Shown: piece by piece, positions 1-5,983 of the stretch
How positions within the stretch are numbered: position 1 is the first letter of the stretch
Layout: each line of letters begins with the position of its first letter
DNA from: Streptosporangiaceae bacterium
Lineage (GTDB): Bacteria; Actinomycetota; Actinomycetes; Streptosporangiales; Streptosporangiaceae
Direction of reading: 5' to 3'
Length of the DNA: 6,216 bases
NCBI GenBank assembly: GCA_030043395.1
Contig: JASHXW010000332.1
Span: 1-6,216 of the forward strand
Notes under the pieces: model-generated
What the model was told of the DNA's origin: nothing
Seen by the model: only the letters and a program-made list of their open reading frames with translations
The model's database searches: none
Translations under genes and position numbers: made by a program

Positions 1-1229
1 TCGCCACTGCGGCCGAGCTCGCCCAGATGCGGGAACGTCAGGAAGCCGCTAAGGTCCCGCCTGGCTACTACGGCGAATGGGCGACCTGGCGGGACGCGCC
101 AGCCGAGCGCCTGCAGGCCGAGCTGGACAAGGGCACGCCGTACGTGATCAGGTTCCGTTCTCCTGGCGTTCCTGGACGGCGGGTGGAGTTCGAGGAAGTC
201 ATCCGCGGCGAGCTGTCCGCCGAGGACAACTACAACGACGTGGTGATCCTCAAGTCAGCCCGCGACGTAGTGCAACTGCCGACCTATCACTTCGCGCACG
301 CGGTCGACGACCACCTGATGCGGGTCAACCTGGTGATCCGTGGCGAGGAGTGGCTGCCGTCGGTCCCGATGCACCTGCAGCTGTTCGCCGCTCTCGGCTT
401 CGAGCCGCCCGGCTACGCCCATATCGCCCAGCTGATGAAGCCGATCCCCGGCGGTAAGCGCAAGCTCTCCAAGCGCAAGGACCCCGAGGCGAGCGCCGAC
501 TTCTACCTTGAGGCCGGGTTCCCGTCCGAGGCCGTCATGTACTACCTGCGCGGGCTCGCCAACGGCGGCCTGGCGGAACTACCACTCGGGCAGGCGCTCC
601 GGGCGCCGATCCGGCTTGGGGAGACCGGGGGTTCCGGCCCGATCGTCGACCAGGTGAAGCTCACCGACATCAGCGCGGACCACATCGCGACGATGAGCAG
701 GGCTGAGATCCTGCTGGCCATGCAAACCTGGGCCGCGGAATACGACCACGAGCTCGCCGCCGTGCTCGACCGCGAGCAGGACCTGGCGCTAGCCGCACTT
801 GCGGTCGAGCGGGAGGGCGTCGAGAACCCGCGTAAGGACCTGCGCAAGTGGTCGGACTTCCGGTCCGCGTACGGGTTCTTCTTCGCCGACCTCTTCACCC
901 CGGTCACAATCGGCGACGAGCGGCTCGGCGGCCTGCCCGACGACCTCGTGCGCGCGTTCGCCCAGGACTTCATCGCCGGCTACCAGGACGCGGCCGACCC
1001 CCAGGAGTGGTTCGGCCAGATCCGCGATCTCGCCGCCAAGCACGGCTTCGCCCCCAGCGCCAAGGAGTTCAAGAAGGCACCGCAGGACTACCCAGGCTCG
1101 ATCAGGGAGGCGTCGCAGCTGATCAGGGTCGCGCTGACCGGCTCGACCCGCAGCCCTGACCTGGCCAGCGTCGCGCAGGTACTCGGGCGCGACGAGGTGC
1201 TCCGGCGAGTGTCGGCACTGGTTAGGTGA
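1..1229 (+). CDS. gltX: Atypical glutamate--tRNA ligase (class I), 5'-truncated by the window edge
   Basis: The product is predicted to charge tRNA with glutamate in the cytoplasm, using ATP. The reading frame is open from base 3 and continues upstream, so the ATG at 27 is internal and the N-terminal HIGH motif lies outside the window. Numbering from that Met, residues about 94-125 carry the conserved class I Glx-RS block (TYHFAHAVDDHLMRV, then VIRGEEWL and PMHLQLFAALGF). K146-L-S-K-R150 is the KMSKS-equivalent ATP-binding loop. The segment after it (FPSEAVMYYLRGLANG, then SGPIVDQVKLTDIS) resembles the non-canonical GluRS group that I associate with clostridia, rather than the usual bacterial anticodon-binding region. 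This suggests a divergent or second GluRS. Its TGA overlaps the GTG of the next gene by 4 nt, indicating translational coupling. The synthetase family is secure; glutamate specificity is likely but not proven. Confidence 0.85.
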   Translation, partial: ATAAELAQMRERQEAAKVPPGYYGEWATWRDAPAERLQAELDKGTPYVIRFRSPGVPGRRVEFEEVIRGELSAEDNYNDVVILKSARDVVQLPTYHFAHAVDDHLMRVNLVIRGEEWLPSVPMHLQLFAALGFEPPGYAHIAQLMKPIPGGKRKLSKRKDPEASADFYLEAGFPSEAVMYYLRGLANGGLAELPLGQALRAPIRLGETGGSGPIVDQVKLTDISADHIATMSRAEILLAMQTWAAEYDHELAAVLDREQDLALAALAVEREGVENPRKDLRKWSDFRSAYGFFFADLFTPVTIGDERLGGLPDDLVRAFAQDFIAGYQDAADPQEWFGQIRDLAAKHGFAPSAKEFKKAPQDYPGSIREASQLIRVALTGSTRSPDLASVAQVLGRDEVLRRVSALVR

Positions 1230-3088
1230 CAGCGAAGGAGACCTCGCCTGCCTTCGACGTCGGCGGCGGCGAGGATCAGGAGGAACGCCACCGGCTAACA
1301 ACGCTCTCCGGGCTGTCGGCCCTCTCGCTGGACGCGCTGTCGTCTGTCGCCTACGGCCCCGAGGCCATCGTCATCGTGCTGATGACGGCCGGGGCGGCCG
1401 GGCTTGCCTATACGGTGCCCGTGACCTTCGCGATCGTCATCTTGCTTGCGTTCCTGGTCCTTTCCTACCGGCAGGTGATCGAGGCATTCCCGCAAGGCGG
1501 CGGCGCCTACGCGGTCTCCAAGACCCATCTCGGCCGGATGCCGAGCCTGATCGCGGCGGCTTCACTGATCGTCGACTACGTGCTGAACGCCGCAGTGGGC
1601 GTCTCCGCCGGCGTCGCGGCGCTTACCTCGGCCTTCCCCTCCCTGTTCGGCGCCACAGTGCCGATCTGCCTGATCGTCCTTGCCCTGATCACCGCGGCCA
1701 ACCTCTGGGGCGTAGCCGAGGCCGCCCGGCTGCTGATCGCGCCGACGATAGCCTTCATCGTCGCGATCGGCATCGTCATCTTCAGCGGGCTGCTGCGCAG
1801 CCATCCGGTCGTGGCGCCGTCCTCGCACATGCCGTCAGTCATCGAGTCGGTGGGCGTCTTGCTGGTACTTCGGGCGTTCGCCTCCGGCTGCTCGGCGCTG
1901 ACCGGCGTCGAGGCAATCGCCAACTCGGTACCCGCGTTCCGCAAGCCCAGGATCAAGCATGCGCAGCGCACCGAGATGTGGCTTGGCTTGCTGCTTGGCC
2001 TGATGCTGATCGGCCTGGCAATCGATATCAGGAAATTCCACGTCACGTCGATCCCCAGCGAGACCGTCCTGGCCCAGCTGGCAGCCGCGGGCGTCGGCAA
2101 GGGCGCACTGTTCGTCTTCATCCAGCTGATCACCACCGTGTTGCTGGCTCTGGCGGCGAACACCTCGTTCGGCGGGCTGCCCGTGCTCGCCTCCCTGCTT
2201 GCAAGGGACAACTTCCTGCCGCACCTGTTCTTCCTGAAGGCCGATCGGCAGGTACATCGCTACGGCGTCGTGGTGCTGGCGATCCTCGCCGCCGCGCTGC
2301 TAGTAGTGTCCGACGGCAACACGCAGCGCCTAGTTCCGCTGTTCGCCATCGGGGTCTTCGTTGGCTTCACCCTCTCCCAGGCCGGCATGGTCAGGCACTG
2401 GCGGGAGCAGCGCGGTGACGGCTGGTACTGGCGCGCGCTGATCAACGGATTCGGCGCCGTCCTGACGCTGGCCGCGCTGTGCATCGAGCTGATCAGCAAG
2501 TTCACCGAGGGCGCCTGGCTGGTCGTGCTGGTGGTGCCGCTGCTTGTCCTCATGTTCGACCGGACACACCGGACCTATGCGAAGATCGCCACGCTGCTGG
2601 AGATCGGCAAGGTGCCTCCGCCGCCCGAGCACGAGGACGCGCTGGTGGTGGTCCCGGTCGGCGGCATGTCCCGGCTGACCAGGGCAGGAGTCTCGGCCGC
2701 GCTGGCGATCGGCGACGAGGTCGTCGGCGTGACGGTCTGCTACGACGACCCCGACTCGACCGAGCACGATACCAAGCTCCGCGAGCAGTGGCAGGAATGG
2801 CACCCCGGGATCCCGCTGGTCACGCTGCACAGCGTGCATCGCGCGCTCGGCCCGCCGATCGTCGCCTACCTGCGCGACCTGGAGTCGAGTAACCAGGACC
2901 GGCGGGTCGTGGTGCTCATACCGGAGGTCCAGCCCACCAGGAGGTGGCAGGCGATCTTGTACAACCAGCGGGGATTCGTGCTGGAACGCGCGATCCAGCG
3001 GGGCACGGTCAACGTCGTGATCTGCAGGCTGCACTTCCGCCGGGAGGCACTGACACAGGGTCAGGCCGCCGCGAGCGGCGACGACTAA
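1226..3088 (+). CDS. kimA: KimA-type high-affinity potassium importer (APC superfamily permease)
   Basis: This 620-residue protein is predicted to import K+ across the cytoplasmic membrane, probably with protons as in Bacillus subtilis KimA (about 607 residues). Residues about 28-460 form roughly 12 membrane helices. Family blocks are present: LSLDALSSVAYGPEAI (residues 33-48), SYRQVIEAFPQGGGAY (80-95), a VDY segment at 116-118 and SGCSALTGVEAIANSVPAF (220-238). Asp36, Tyr43 and Asp117 coincide with potassium-site residues as I recall them from KimA. From about residue 472 (LVVVPVGGM) to 611 lies the soluble USP-like domain, which ends with the family's RRWQAILYNQ (572-581) and LHFRR. GTG 1226 is chosen because it gives family-typical spacing to the first helix and overlaps the upstream stop as GTGA. 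No clear Shine-Dalgarno precedes it, consistent with coupling. No c-di-AMP riboswitch can sit directly upstream, since that region is coding. Confidence 0.87.
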   Translation: MTAKETSPAFDVGGGEDQEERHRLTTLSGLSALSLDALSSVAYGPEAIVIVLMTAGAAGLAYTVPVTFAIVILLAFLVLSYRQVIEAFPQGGGAYAVSKTHLGRMPSLIAAASLIVDYVLNAAVGVSAGVAALTSAFPSLFGATVPICLIVLALITAANLWGVAEAARLLIAPTIAFIVAIGIVIFSGLLRSHPVVAPSSHMPSVIESVGVLLVLRAFASGCSALTGVEAIANSVPAFRKPRIKHAQRTEMWLGLLLGLMLIGLAIDIRKFHVTSIPSETVLAQLAAAGVGKGALFVFIQLITTVLLALAANTSFGGLPVLASLLARDNFLPHLFFLKADRQVHRYGVVVLAILAAALLVVSDGNTQRLVPLFAIGVFVGFTLSQAGMVRHWREQRGDGWYWRALINGFGAVLTLAALCIELISKFTEGAWLVVLVVPLLVLMFDRTHRTYAKIATLLEIGKVPPPPEHEDALVVVPVGGMSRLTRAGVSAALAIGDEVVGVTVCYDDPDSTEHDTKLREQWQEWHPGIPLVTLHSVHRALGPPIVAYLRDLESSNQDRRVVVLIPEVQPTRRWQAILYNQRGFVLERAIQRGTVNVVICRLHFRREALTQGQAAASGDD

Positions 3089-3100
3089 CGGCGACCGGAG

Positions 3101-3153
3101 CACTGACGGCGAAGAAGCGCTGCGGGCAAAGAACCACTGAAGGCGAATGAGCG
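3101..3153 (+). repeat. Imperfect 19-nt tandem-spaced direct repeat in the kimA-oxidoreductase gap
   Basis: The 69-nt gap holds two copies of a 19-nt unit, at 3101-3119 and 3135-3153. They start with CACTGA and share GGCGAA and AGCG. I count 16 of 19 matches and a period of 34 nt. A further CACTGAC occurs at 3048 inside the upstream gene. No function is evident. The second copy contains the region where a ribosome would load for the next gene (GAAGG at 3139-3143). It may be a chance or degenerate duplication. Confidence 0.4.
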
Positions 3154-3157
3154 AGAC

Positions 3158-3586
3158 GTGAAGATCGCGCCGGACGAGGCGCGCCGGCGCATGAGCACGG
3201 CGCGCGTTGCCCGGCTGGCCACCGTGTCGGCCGCCTCCGGCCAGGACGCCAGGCCGCACCTCGTCCCGATCACCTTCGCCGTCGACCGCGACCTCATCTA
3301 CACCGCGGTGGACGCGAAGCCGAAGACGACCCGCGATCTGCGGCGGCTGCGCAACCTGGCAGCCAACCCGCGCGTTGCCGTCCTGGCCGACGAGTACGAC
3401 GACGACTGGACGCGGCTGTGGTGGGTGCGCGCCGATGGCGCCGCGACGGTGATCAGCGACCCGTCAACGATGGCCGCGCCGATCGAGCTGCTCGCGCGGC
3501 GCTACCCGCAGTACCTGGCCAGCCCGCCGCCAGGACCGGTCATCGCGATCAGGGTCGACCAGTGGAGCGGCTGGTCGGCCAGCTGA
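3158..3586 (+). CDS. PPOX-class F420-dependent oxidoreductase (TIGR03668 / Rv0121-like family)
   Basis: This 142-residue split beta-barrel protein is predicted to bind deazaflavin F420 (possibly another flavin) and to reduce an unknown substrate in the cytoplasm. The length is normal for the subgroup. Characteristic elements are ARLATV (18-23), RPHLVPITFAV (32-42), AKPKTTRDLRRLRN (53-66), NPRVAVLAD (70-78) and DDWTRLWWVRADG (82-94); the KPKTT and WWVRADG blocks are the best family markers. GTG 3158 is the only ATG/GTG/TTG start between an in-frame TGA at 3104-3106 and Met12 (3191), and it keeps the N-terminal EARRR helix. A loose GAAGG lies 14 nt upstream. A four-codon ORF (ATG 3147, TGA 3159-3161) overlaps the start as GTGA. 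It follows kimA by 69 nt on the same strand, so co-transcription is plausible. The substrate is unknown. Confidence 0.85.
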   Translation: MKIAPDEARRRMSTARVARLATVSAASGQDARPHLVPITFAVDRDLIYTAVDAKPKTTRDLRRLRNLAANPRVAVLADEYDDDWTRLWWVRADGAATVISDPSTMAAPIELLARRYPQYLASPPPGPVIAIRVDQWSGWSAS

Positions 3587-3637
3587 GCACGCGATCCGCG
3601 AGCCGGGGGATTCGTCGTCATTTAAACCAGCTGGCCG
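3570..3637 (+). repeat. Hairpin and wider inverted repeat around the oxidoreductase stop codon
   Basis: Two alternative structures are visible. A local hairpin has arms GCTGG (3570-3574) and CCAGC (3579-3583) around loop TCGG, just before the stop codon. A second pairing uses a perfect 10-base inverted repeat, CGGCCAGCTG (3576-3585) and CAGCTGGCCG (3628-3637), separated by 42 nt. The two share bases and would exclude each other. No T-run follows either one, so a standard intrinsic terminator is not supported. It could still mark the 3' end of the left transcription unit. Confidence 0.35.
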
Positions 3638-3677
3638 GTAGCAATGCGCTTGCCGCAATCGAATGCCGACGCAATAT

Positions 3678-3693
3678 GGCAAATGTAGTTGCC
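3678..3693. promoter_or_regulatory. Candidate TetR-family operator: GGCAA-N6-TTGCC inverted repeat
   Basis: Perfect 5-base arms GGCAA (3678-3682) and TTGCC (3689-3693) flank a 6-nt centre, ATGTAG. The site lies about 90 bp upstream of the tetR ATG in the most A/T-rich spacer of the window. TetR repressors often bind short palindromes next to their own gene, which is why it is listed. The arms are short and the distance from the proposed promoter is large, so chance cannot be excluded. Confidence 0.25.
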
Positions 3694-3768
3694 GTCACCT
3701 CGCAGGCTCCGAAGTTACGGCGGGTTTATAGCTTAAATGCGATACAAGCGGTTTGCTGAATTGTCGTG

Positions 3769-3783
3769 TAAGCTCCGACGACA
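3769..3783 (+). promoter_or_regulatory. Possible leaderless promoter of the tetR gene (-10 TAAGCT)
   Basis: TAAGCT at 3769-3774 fits the actinobacterial -10 pattern TANNNT. A start point 7-9 nt downstream would fall at or within 2 nt of the A of ATG 3783. No Shine-Dalgarno precedes that ATG, consistent with a leaderless message, which is common in Actinobacteria. No good -35 hexamer is visible 16-19 nt upstream. A second -10-like TAGCTT lies at 3729-3734. Confidence 0.25.
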
Positions 3784-4496
3784 TGGGCGACGACGTAGCT
3801 CGCAGGCCGGGCAGCCGAGTTGCCGCACTGGTCAATACGATTCCAAAGGACCAGCGAGATGCGCGGCGCCCGAAGAGGGGCAGGCCGAGAAATCCAGAAG
3901 CGGACCGAGCTATCTTGCAGGCCGCTGCACAGGTTCTGGCGGACCGCGGCCTGAACGCAATGTCGATCGAGGATGTCGCCGCGCGAGCTGGCGTCGGCAA
4001 GGCCACGATTTACCGCAGGTGGTCATCGAAAGGAACCCTCGCGCTCGATGCCTTCCTCGCGGAGTCGCAGGAATGGCTTCCCCCGGTGGATACAGGCTCG
4101 CTGTACGGCGATCTGCAGCGCTCGCTTCAGGCGTGGGTCGACGCCGTCAAGGGCACCCGGCTCGGGATTGTCCTGGCCGGGCTGCTCGACGAGACGCGCA
4201 ACGATCCCGACCTCGCGGCCAGCTGGCAGCACAGGGTTGTCCAGCCGACAAGGCGGCAGTACGGGATCATCTTCGAGCGGGCCATCCGCCGTGGCGAGAT
4301 CTCTGCCGACACCGACCGGGATGTCGTCATCGACTTGCTCTTCGGGGCGATCGGCTACCGCCTGCTCGTCGTCTACCGGCCGCTGGACGAGCACTTCATT
4401 CACCAGATCGTGCACGTAGTCACGGCCGGACTCGCGGCGTCGTTCGCAGCGTCGATGACCGCGGAGCTGGCCGAGCCGGCCACGCAGGCCGGATGA
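3783..4496 (+). CDS. TetR/AcrR-family transcriptional regulator
   Basis: This 237-residue DNA-binding repressor would act as a dimer and release DNA on binding a small ligand. The N-terminal domain starts at RPKRGRPRNPEADRAIL (29-45). The helix-turn-helix is SIEDVAARAGVGKATIYRRW (61-80), followed by SKGTLALDAF (82-91), a very typical TetR pattern. The C-terminal half (about 100-225, beginning DTGSLYGDL) resembles the TetR_C_11-type ligand domain. ATG 3783 is preferred over TTG 3753: it is the only ATG before the domain and fits a leaderless start. This leaves an Arg-rich extension of about 28 residues before the domain, longer than usual. The first 130 nt use more A/T-rich codons than the rest. 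The gene precedes the metal permease by 84 nt on the same strand, but that promoter carries a CsoR-type site, so its regulon is unclear. The ligand cannot be predicted. Confidence 0.9.
   Translation: MGDDVARRPGSRVAALVNTIPKDQRDARRPKRGRPRNPEADRAILQAAAQVLADRGLNAMSIEDVAARAGVGKATIYRRWSSKGTLALDAFLAESQEWLPPVDTGSLYGDLQRSLQAWVDAVKGTRLGIVLAGLLDETRNDPDLAASWQHRVVQPTRRQYGIIFERAIRRGEISADTDRDVVIDLLFGAIGYRLLVVYRPLDEHFIHQIVHVVTAGLAASFAASMTAELAEPATQAG
4476..4492 (+). terminator. Hairpin at the end of tetR, possible U-tract-less terminator
   Basis: Arms CCGGCC (4476-4481) and GGCCGG (4487-4492) form a perfect 6-bp GC stem with a 5-nt loop, ending 1 nt before the TGA at 4494-4496. No T-run follows, so an intrinsic terminator of the classical type is not shown. 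The position between tetR and the CsoR-type promoter would suit an insulating hairpin. In GC-rich coding DNA such stems also arise by chance. Confidence 0.25.
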
Positions 4497-4511
4497 CCTG
4501 ATCCCCGCACC

Positions 4512-4532
4512 GCATACCCATGGGGGGTATGC
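4512..4532. promoter_or_regulatory. CsoR-family (copper-sensing repressor) operator
   Basis: A 21-bp inverted repeat has perfect 8-base arms GCATACCC (4512-4519) and GGGTATGC (4525-4532) around the spacer ATGGG. The ATACCC...GGGGGGTAT core with a run of Gs is the classic recognition pattern of DUF156 repressors of the CsoR/RcnR/CstR group. ACCG (4509-4512) and CGGT (4534-4537) extend the symmetry with a small offset. The site lies 49 bp before the permease ATG and covers a -10-like hexamer, so bound repressor would block transcription until metal binds it. No csoR gene is in the window. Copper is the likeliest inducer; sulfane sulfur (CstR) or nickel/cobalt (RcnR) sensors use related sites. 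Confidence 0.8.
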
Positions 4533-4533
4533 T
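4528..4533 (+). promoter_or_regulatory. Probable -10 element (TATGCT) of the metal permease gene
   Basis: TATGCT matches the TANNNT -10 pattern and lies inside the right arm of the CsoR-type operator. A start point near 4540 would leave a leader of about 40 nt. No convincing -35 is seen around 4503-4510, as expected for a weak, repressor-controlled actinobacterial promoter. Confidence 0.4.
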
Positions 4534-4566
4534 CGGTTACCCGGGACAGCGCTACGTTCGGGTCTT

Positions 4567-4571
4567 GGGGA
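4567..4571 (+). promoter_or_regulatory. Ribosome binding site GGGGA for the permease gene
   Basis: GGGGA is separated from ATG 4581 by 9 nt. It supports that start over the out-of-frame ATGs at 4520 and 4529 inside the operator. Confidence 0.5.
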
Positions 4572-4580
4572 CGACACGGC

Positions 4581-5975
4581 ATGCACGCGGAGCATTACCT
4601 GCTGGCACTCAGCTCAGGCTCCGTGCTGCACGGGATCAGCGACTCGCTGCGCGAGTCGTTCTTCATGTTCTGGGACACGCTCTGGGCCCTGATCCTCGGC
4701 TTCGCCCTGTCCGGCGCGGTTCAGGCGTTCGCCCCGCGCGAGGCGCTGCGCGCCAGGCTCGGCAATCACCGCGCCGCCGCCGTCGCGCGAGCGTCAGCAT
4801 TCGGAGCCATCTCGTCCTCCTGCTCCTACGCCGCCACCGCGATGGCCAAGTCGCTGTTCGCCAAGGGCGCGGACTTCGTCACCTCCATGATCTTCATGTT
4901 CGCGTCGACGAACCTCGTGCTGGAACTCGGCATCGTGCTGATCGTCCTGATCGGCTGGCAGTTCGCCGTGGCCGAGTACGTCGGCGGCACCATCATGATC
5001 ATCTTGCTGGCGCTGCTCGGCGGGGTCTTCTTGGCCGGGCGGCGCGTGCAGGAGGCGCGCGAGCGGGTAACCGCCGCGCAGGCCAGCGAGCACGACCCGC
5101 ACGCTCACGCCTACATGCTCGCCGCCGCTCAGGAGGACGACTCGGGCGCCCACGCCGCGCACGATGGCGACGCGGGCGCAGCGGAGTCAGCTGACCGAAC
5201 ATGGCGCACGGCGATCCGCACCAGAGCAGGGTGGGCGGACGCGGCAACCTACACGATGTCGGACTTGAACATGCTCCGCCGGGAGATCCTCATCGGCTTC
5301 CTCGGGGCGGGCATCCTGGCCGCCGTCGTGCCGACCTGGTTCTGGCACGCCTTCTTCCTCACCGGCCACGGCGTGTGGACCAGCATCGAGAACGCGATCG
5401 CCGGGCCGTTCATCGCCCTGATCAGCTTCGTGTGCTCGATCGGCAACGTGCCGCTCGCCGCCGCGCTGTGGAAGGGCGGGATCACCTTTGGCGGCGTGAT
5501 CAGCTTCATCTTCGCCGACCTGATCGCACTGCCGCTTGTGCTGATCTACCGCAAGCTCTACGGCGGCCGCCTGGCACTGCGGATGCTGTTCGTGTTCTGG
5601 ACAGTGATGTCGGTCGCTGGCCTGCTTACCGAACTGCTGTTCAGTGCGTTGCACCTCATCCCGGTCCACCGCCCGGTCCAGATCGTGCCCGAGCACCTGA
5701 CCTGGAGCTACACGACCATCCTCGACATCGTCTTCCTGCTGGTGTTCGCCGTCTTGTACTGGCTCTACCGCAACCGCAAGCGGTTCAGCGACGGAGACGA
5801 CGACTACGCCACCGACCCGGTGTGCGGCATGCAAGTCGAGAAGTCCAGCGCGGTGACCAGCCGGGCAAGTTCACCGGCCGGCGATCAGCCTCAGTGGTTC
5901 TGCTCCGACCGGTGCCGGGCGCGCTACGAGTCCGACCCTGCGCGGTTCGCCGCATCCGCTCGTCGCGGGAAGTGA
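4581..5975 (+). CDS. DUF318/ArsP-like metal efflux permease with C-terminal YHS domain
   Basis: This 464-residue inner-membrane protein is predicted to export a soft metal, most likely copper. About 4 helices lie between residues 29 and 152 and 5 between 236 and 397. Two related motifs occur: SSSCSYAATAMAKSLFAKG (Cys81 to Gly96) and VCSIGNVPLAAALWKGG (Cys285 to Gly300), consistent with an internally duplicated permease of the PF03773 (DUF318) group, which includes ArsP and SO_0444-type Cu/Zn exporters. The loop at 153-233 is rich in His and Asp (His171, 174, 176, 191, 194). Residues 409-456 form a YHS domain: DPVCGM (Cys415) and FCSDRC (Cys441, Cys445), a metal-binding tail best known from copper ATPases. 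ATG 4581 has a good GGGGA site. The CsoR-type operator upstream supports copper control. The substrate is inferred; organoarsenical or zinc export remain possible. Confidence 0.85.
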   Translation: MHAEHYLLALSSGSVLHGISDSLRESFFMFWDTLWALILGFALSGAVQAFAPREALRARLGNHRAAAVARASAFGAISSSCSYAATAMAKSLFAKGADFVTSMIFMFASTNLVLELGIVLIVLIGWQFAVAEYVGGTIMIILLALLGGVFLAGRRVQEARERVTAAQASEHDPHAHAYMLAAAQEDDSGAHAAHDGDAGAAESADRTWRTAIRTRAGWADAATYTMSDLNMLRREILIGFLGAGILAAVVPTWFWHAFFLTGHGVWTSIENAIAGPFIALISFVCSIGNVPLAAALWKGGITFGGVISFIFADLIALPLVLIYRKLYGGRLALRMLFVFWTVMSVAGLLTELLFSALHLIPVHRPVQIVPEHLTWSYTTILDIVFLLVFAVLYWLYRNRKRFSDGDDDYATDPVCGMQVEKSSAVTSRASSPAGDQPQWFCSDRCRARYESDPARFAASARRGK

Positions 5976-5983
5976 CCCAGCCT

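Noticed and set aside
27..29. ATG as start of the synthetase gene
   Set aside because: The frame is open upstream to base 3 with family-like residues (AAELAQ), and a class I synthetase needs the missing HIGH-bearing N-terminus.
3065..3080. GC hairpin (GCCGC and GCGGC arms) near the kimA stop as a terminator
   Set aside because: It lies inside coding sequence with no T-run, and a same-strand gene follows 69 nt after the stop; such stems are expected by chance at this GC level.
2330..3259. Long minus-strand open frame (309 codons) opposite kimA
   Set aside because: The translation is low-complexity Arg/Gly/Ala/Asp-rich with no recognisable domain, and it spans the kimA end, the gap and the oxidoreductase start. 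It is a GC-bias shadow of kimA.
147..3556. Recurring GATCAGG words
   Set aside because: They mostly fall in coding frames as Ile-Arg (ATC AGG) or similar codon pairs, with irregular spacing; codon usage explains them.
3627..3634. CCAGCTGG 8-bp palindrome as an operator
   Set aside because: It is better explained as part of the longer 3576-3585/3628-3637 inverted repeat, and it is too short alone.
3737..4501. Plus-strand 254-codon frame longer than the tetR frame
   Set aside because: It is out of frame with the clear TetR helix-turn-helix, and its product is Arg/Gly/Pro-rich with no family motif.
4520..5194. Plus-strand frame starting at the ATG inside the CsoR-type operator
   Set aside because: It is the +1 shadow of the permease, very Arg-rich, with no ribosome binding site; the ATG is part of the palindrome spacer.
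5187..5834. Minus-strand 215-codon frame opposite the permease
   Set aside because: It is composed of Asp/Glu/Gln/His/Val-rich shadow sequence, with no motif and no start signal.
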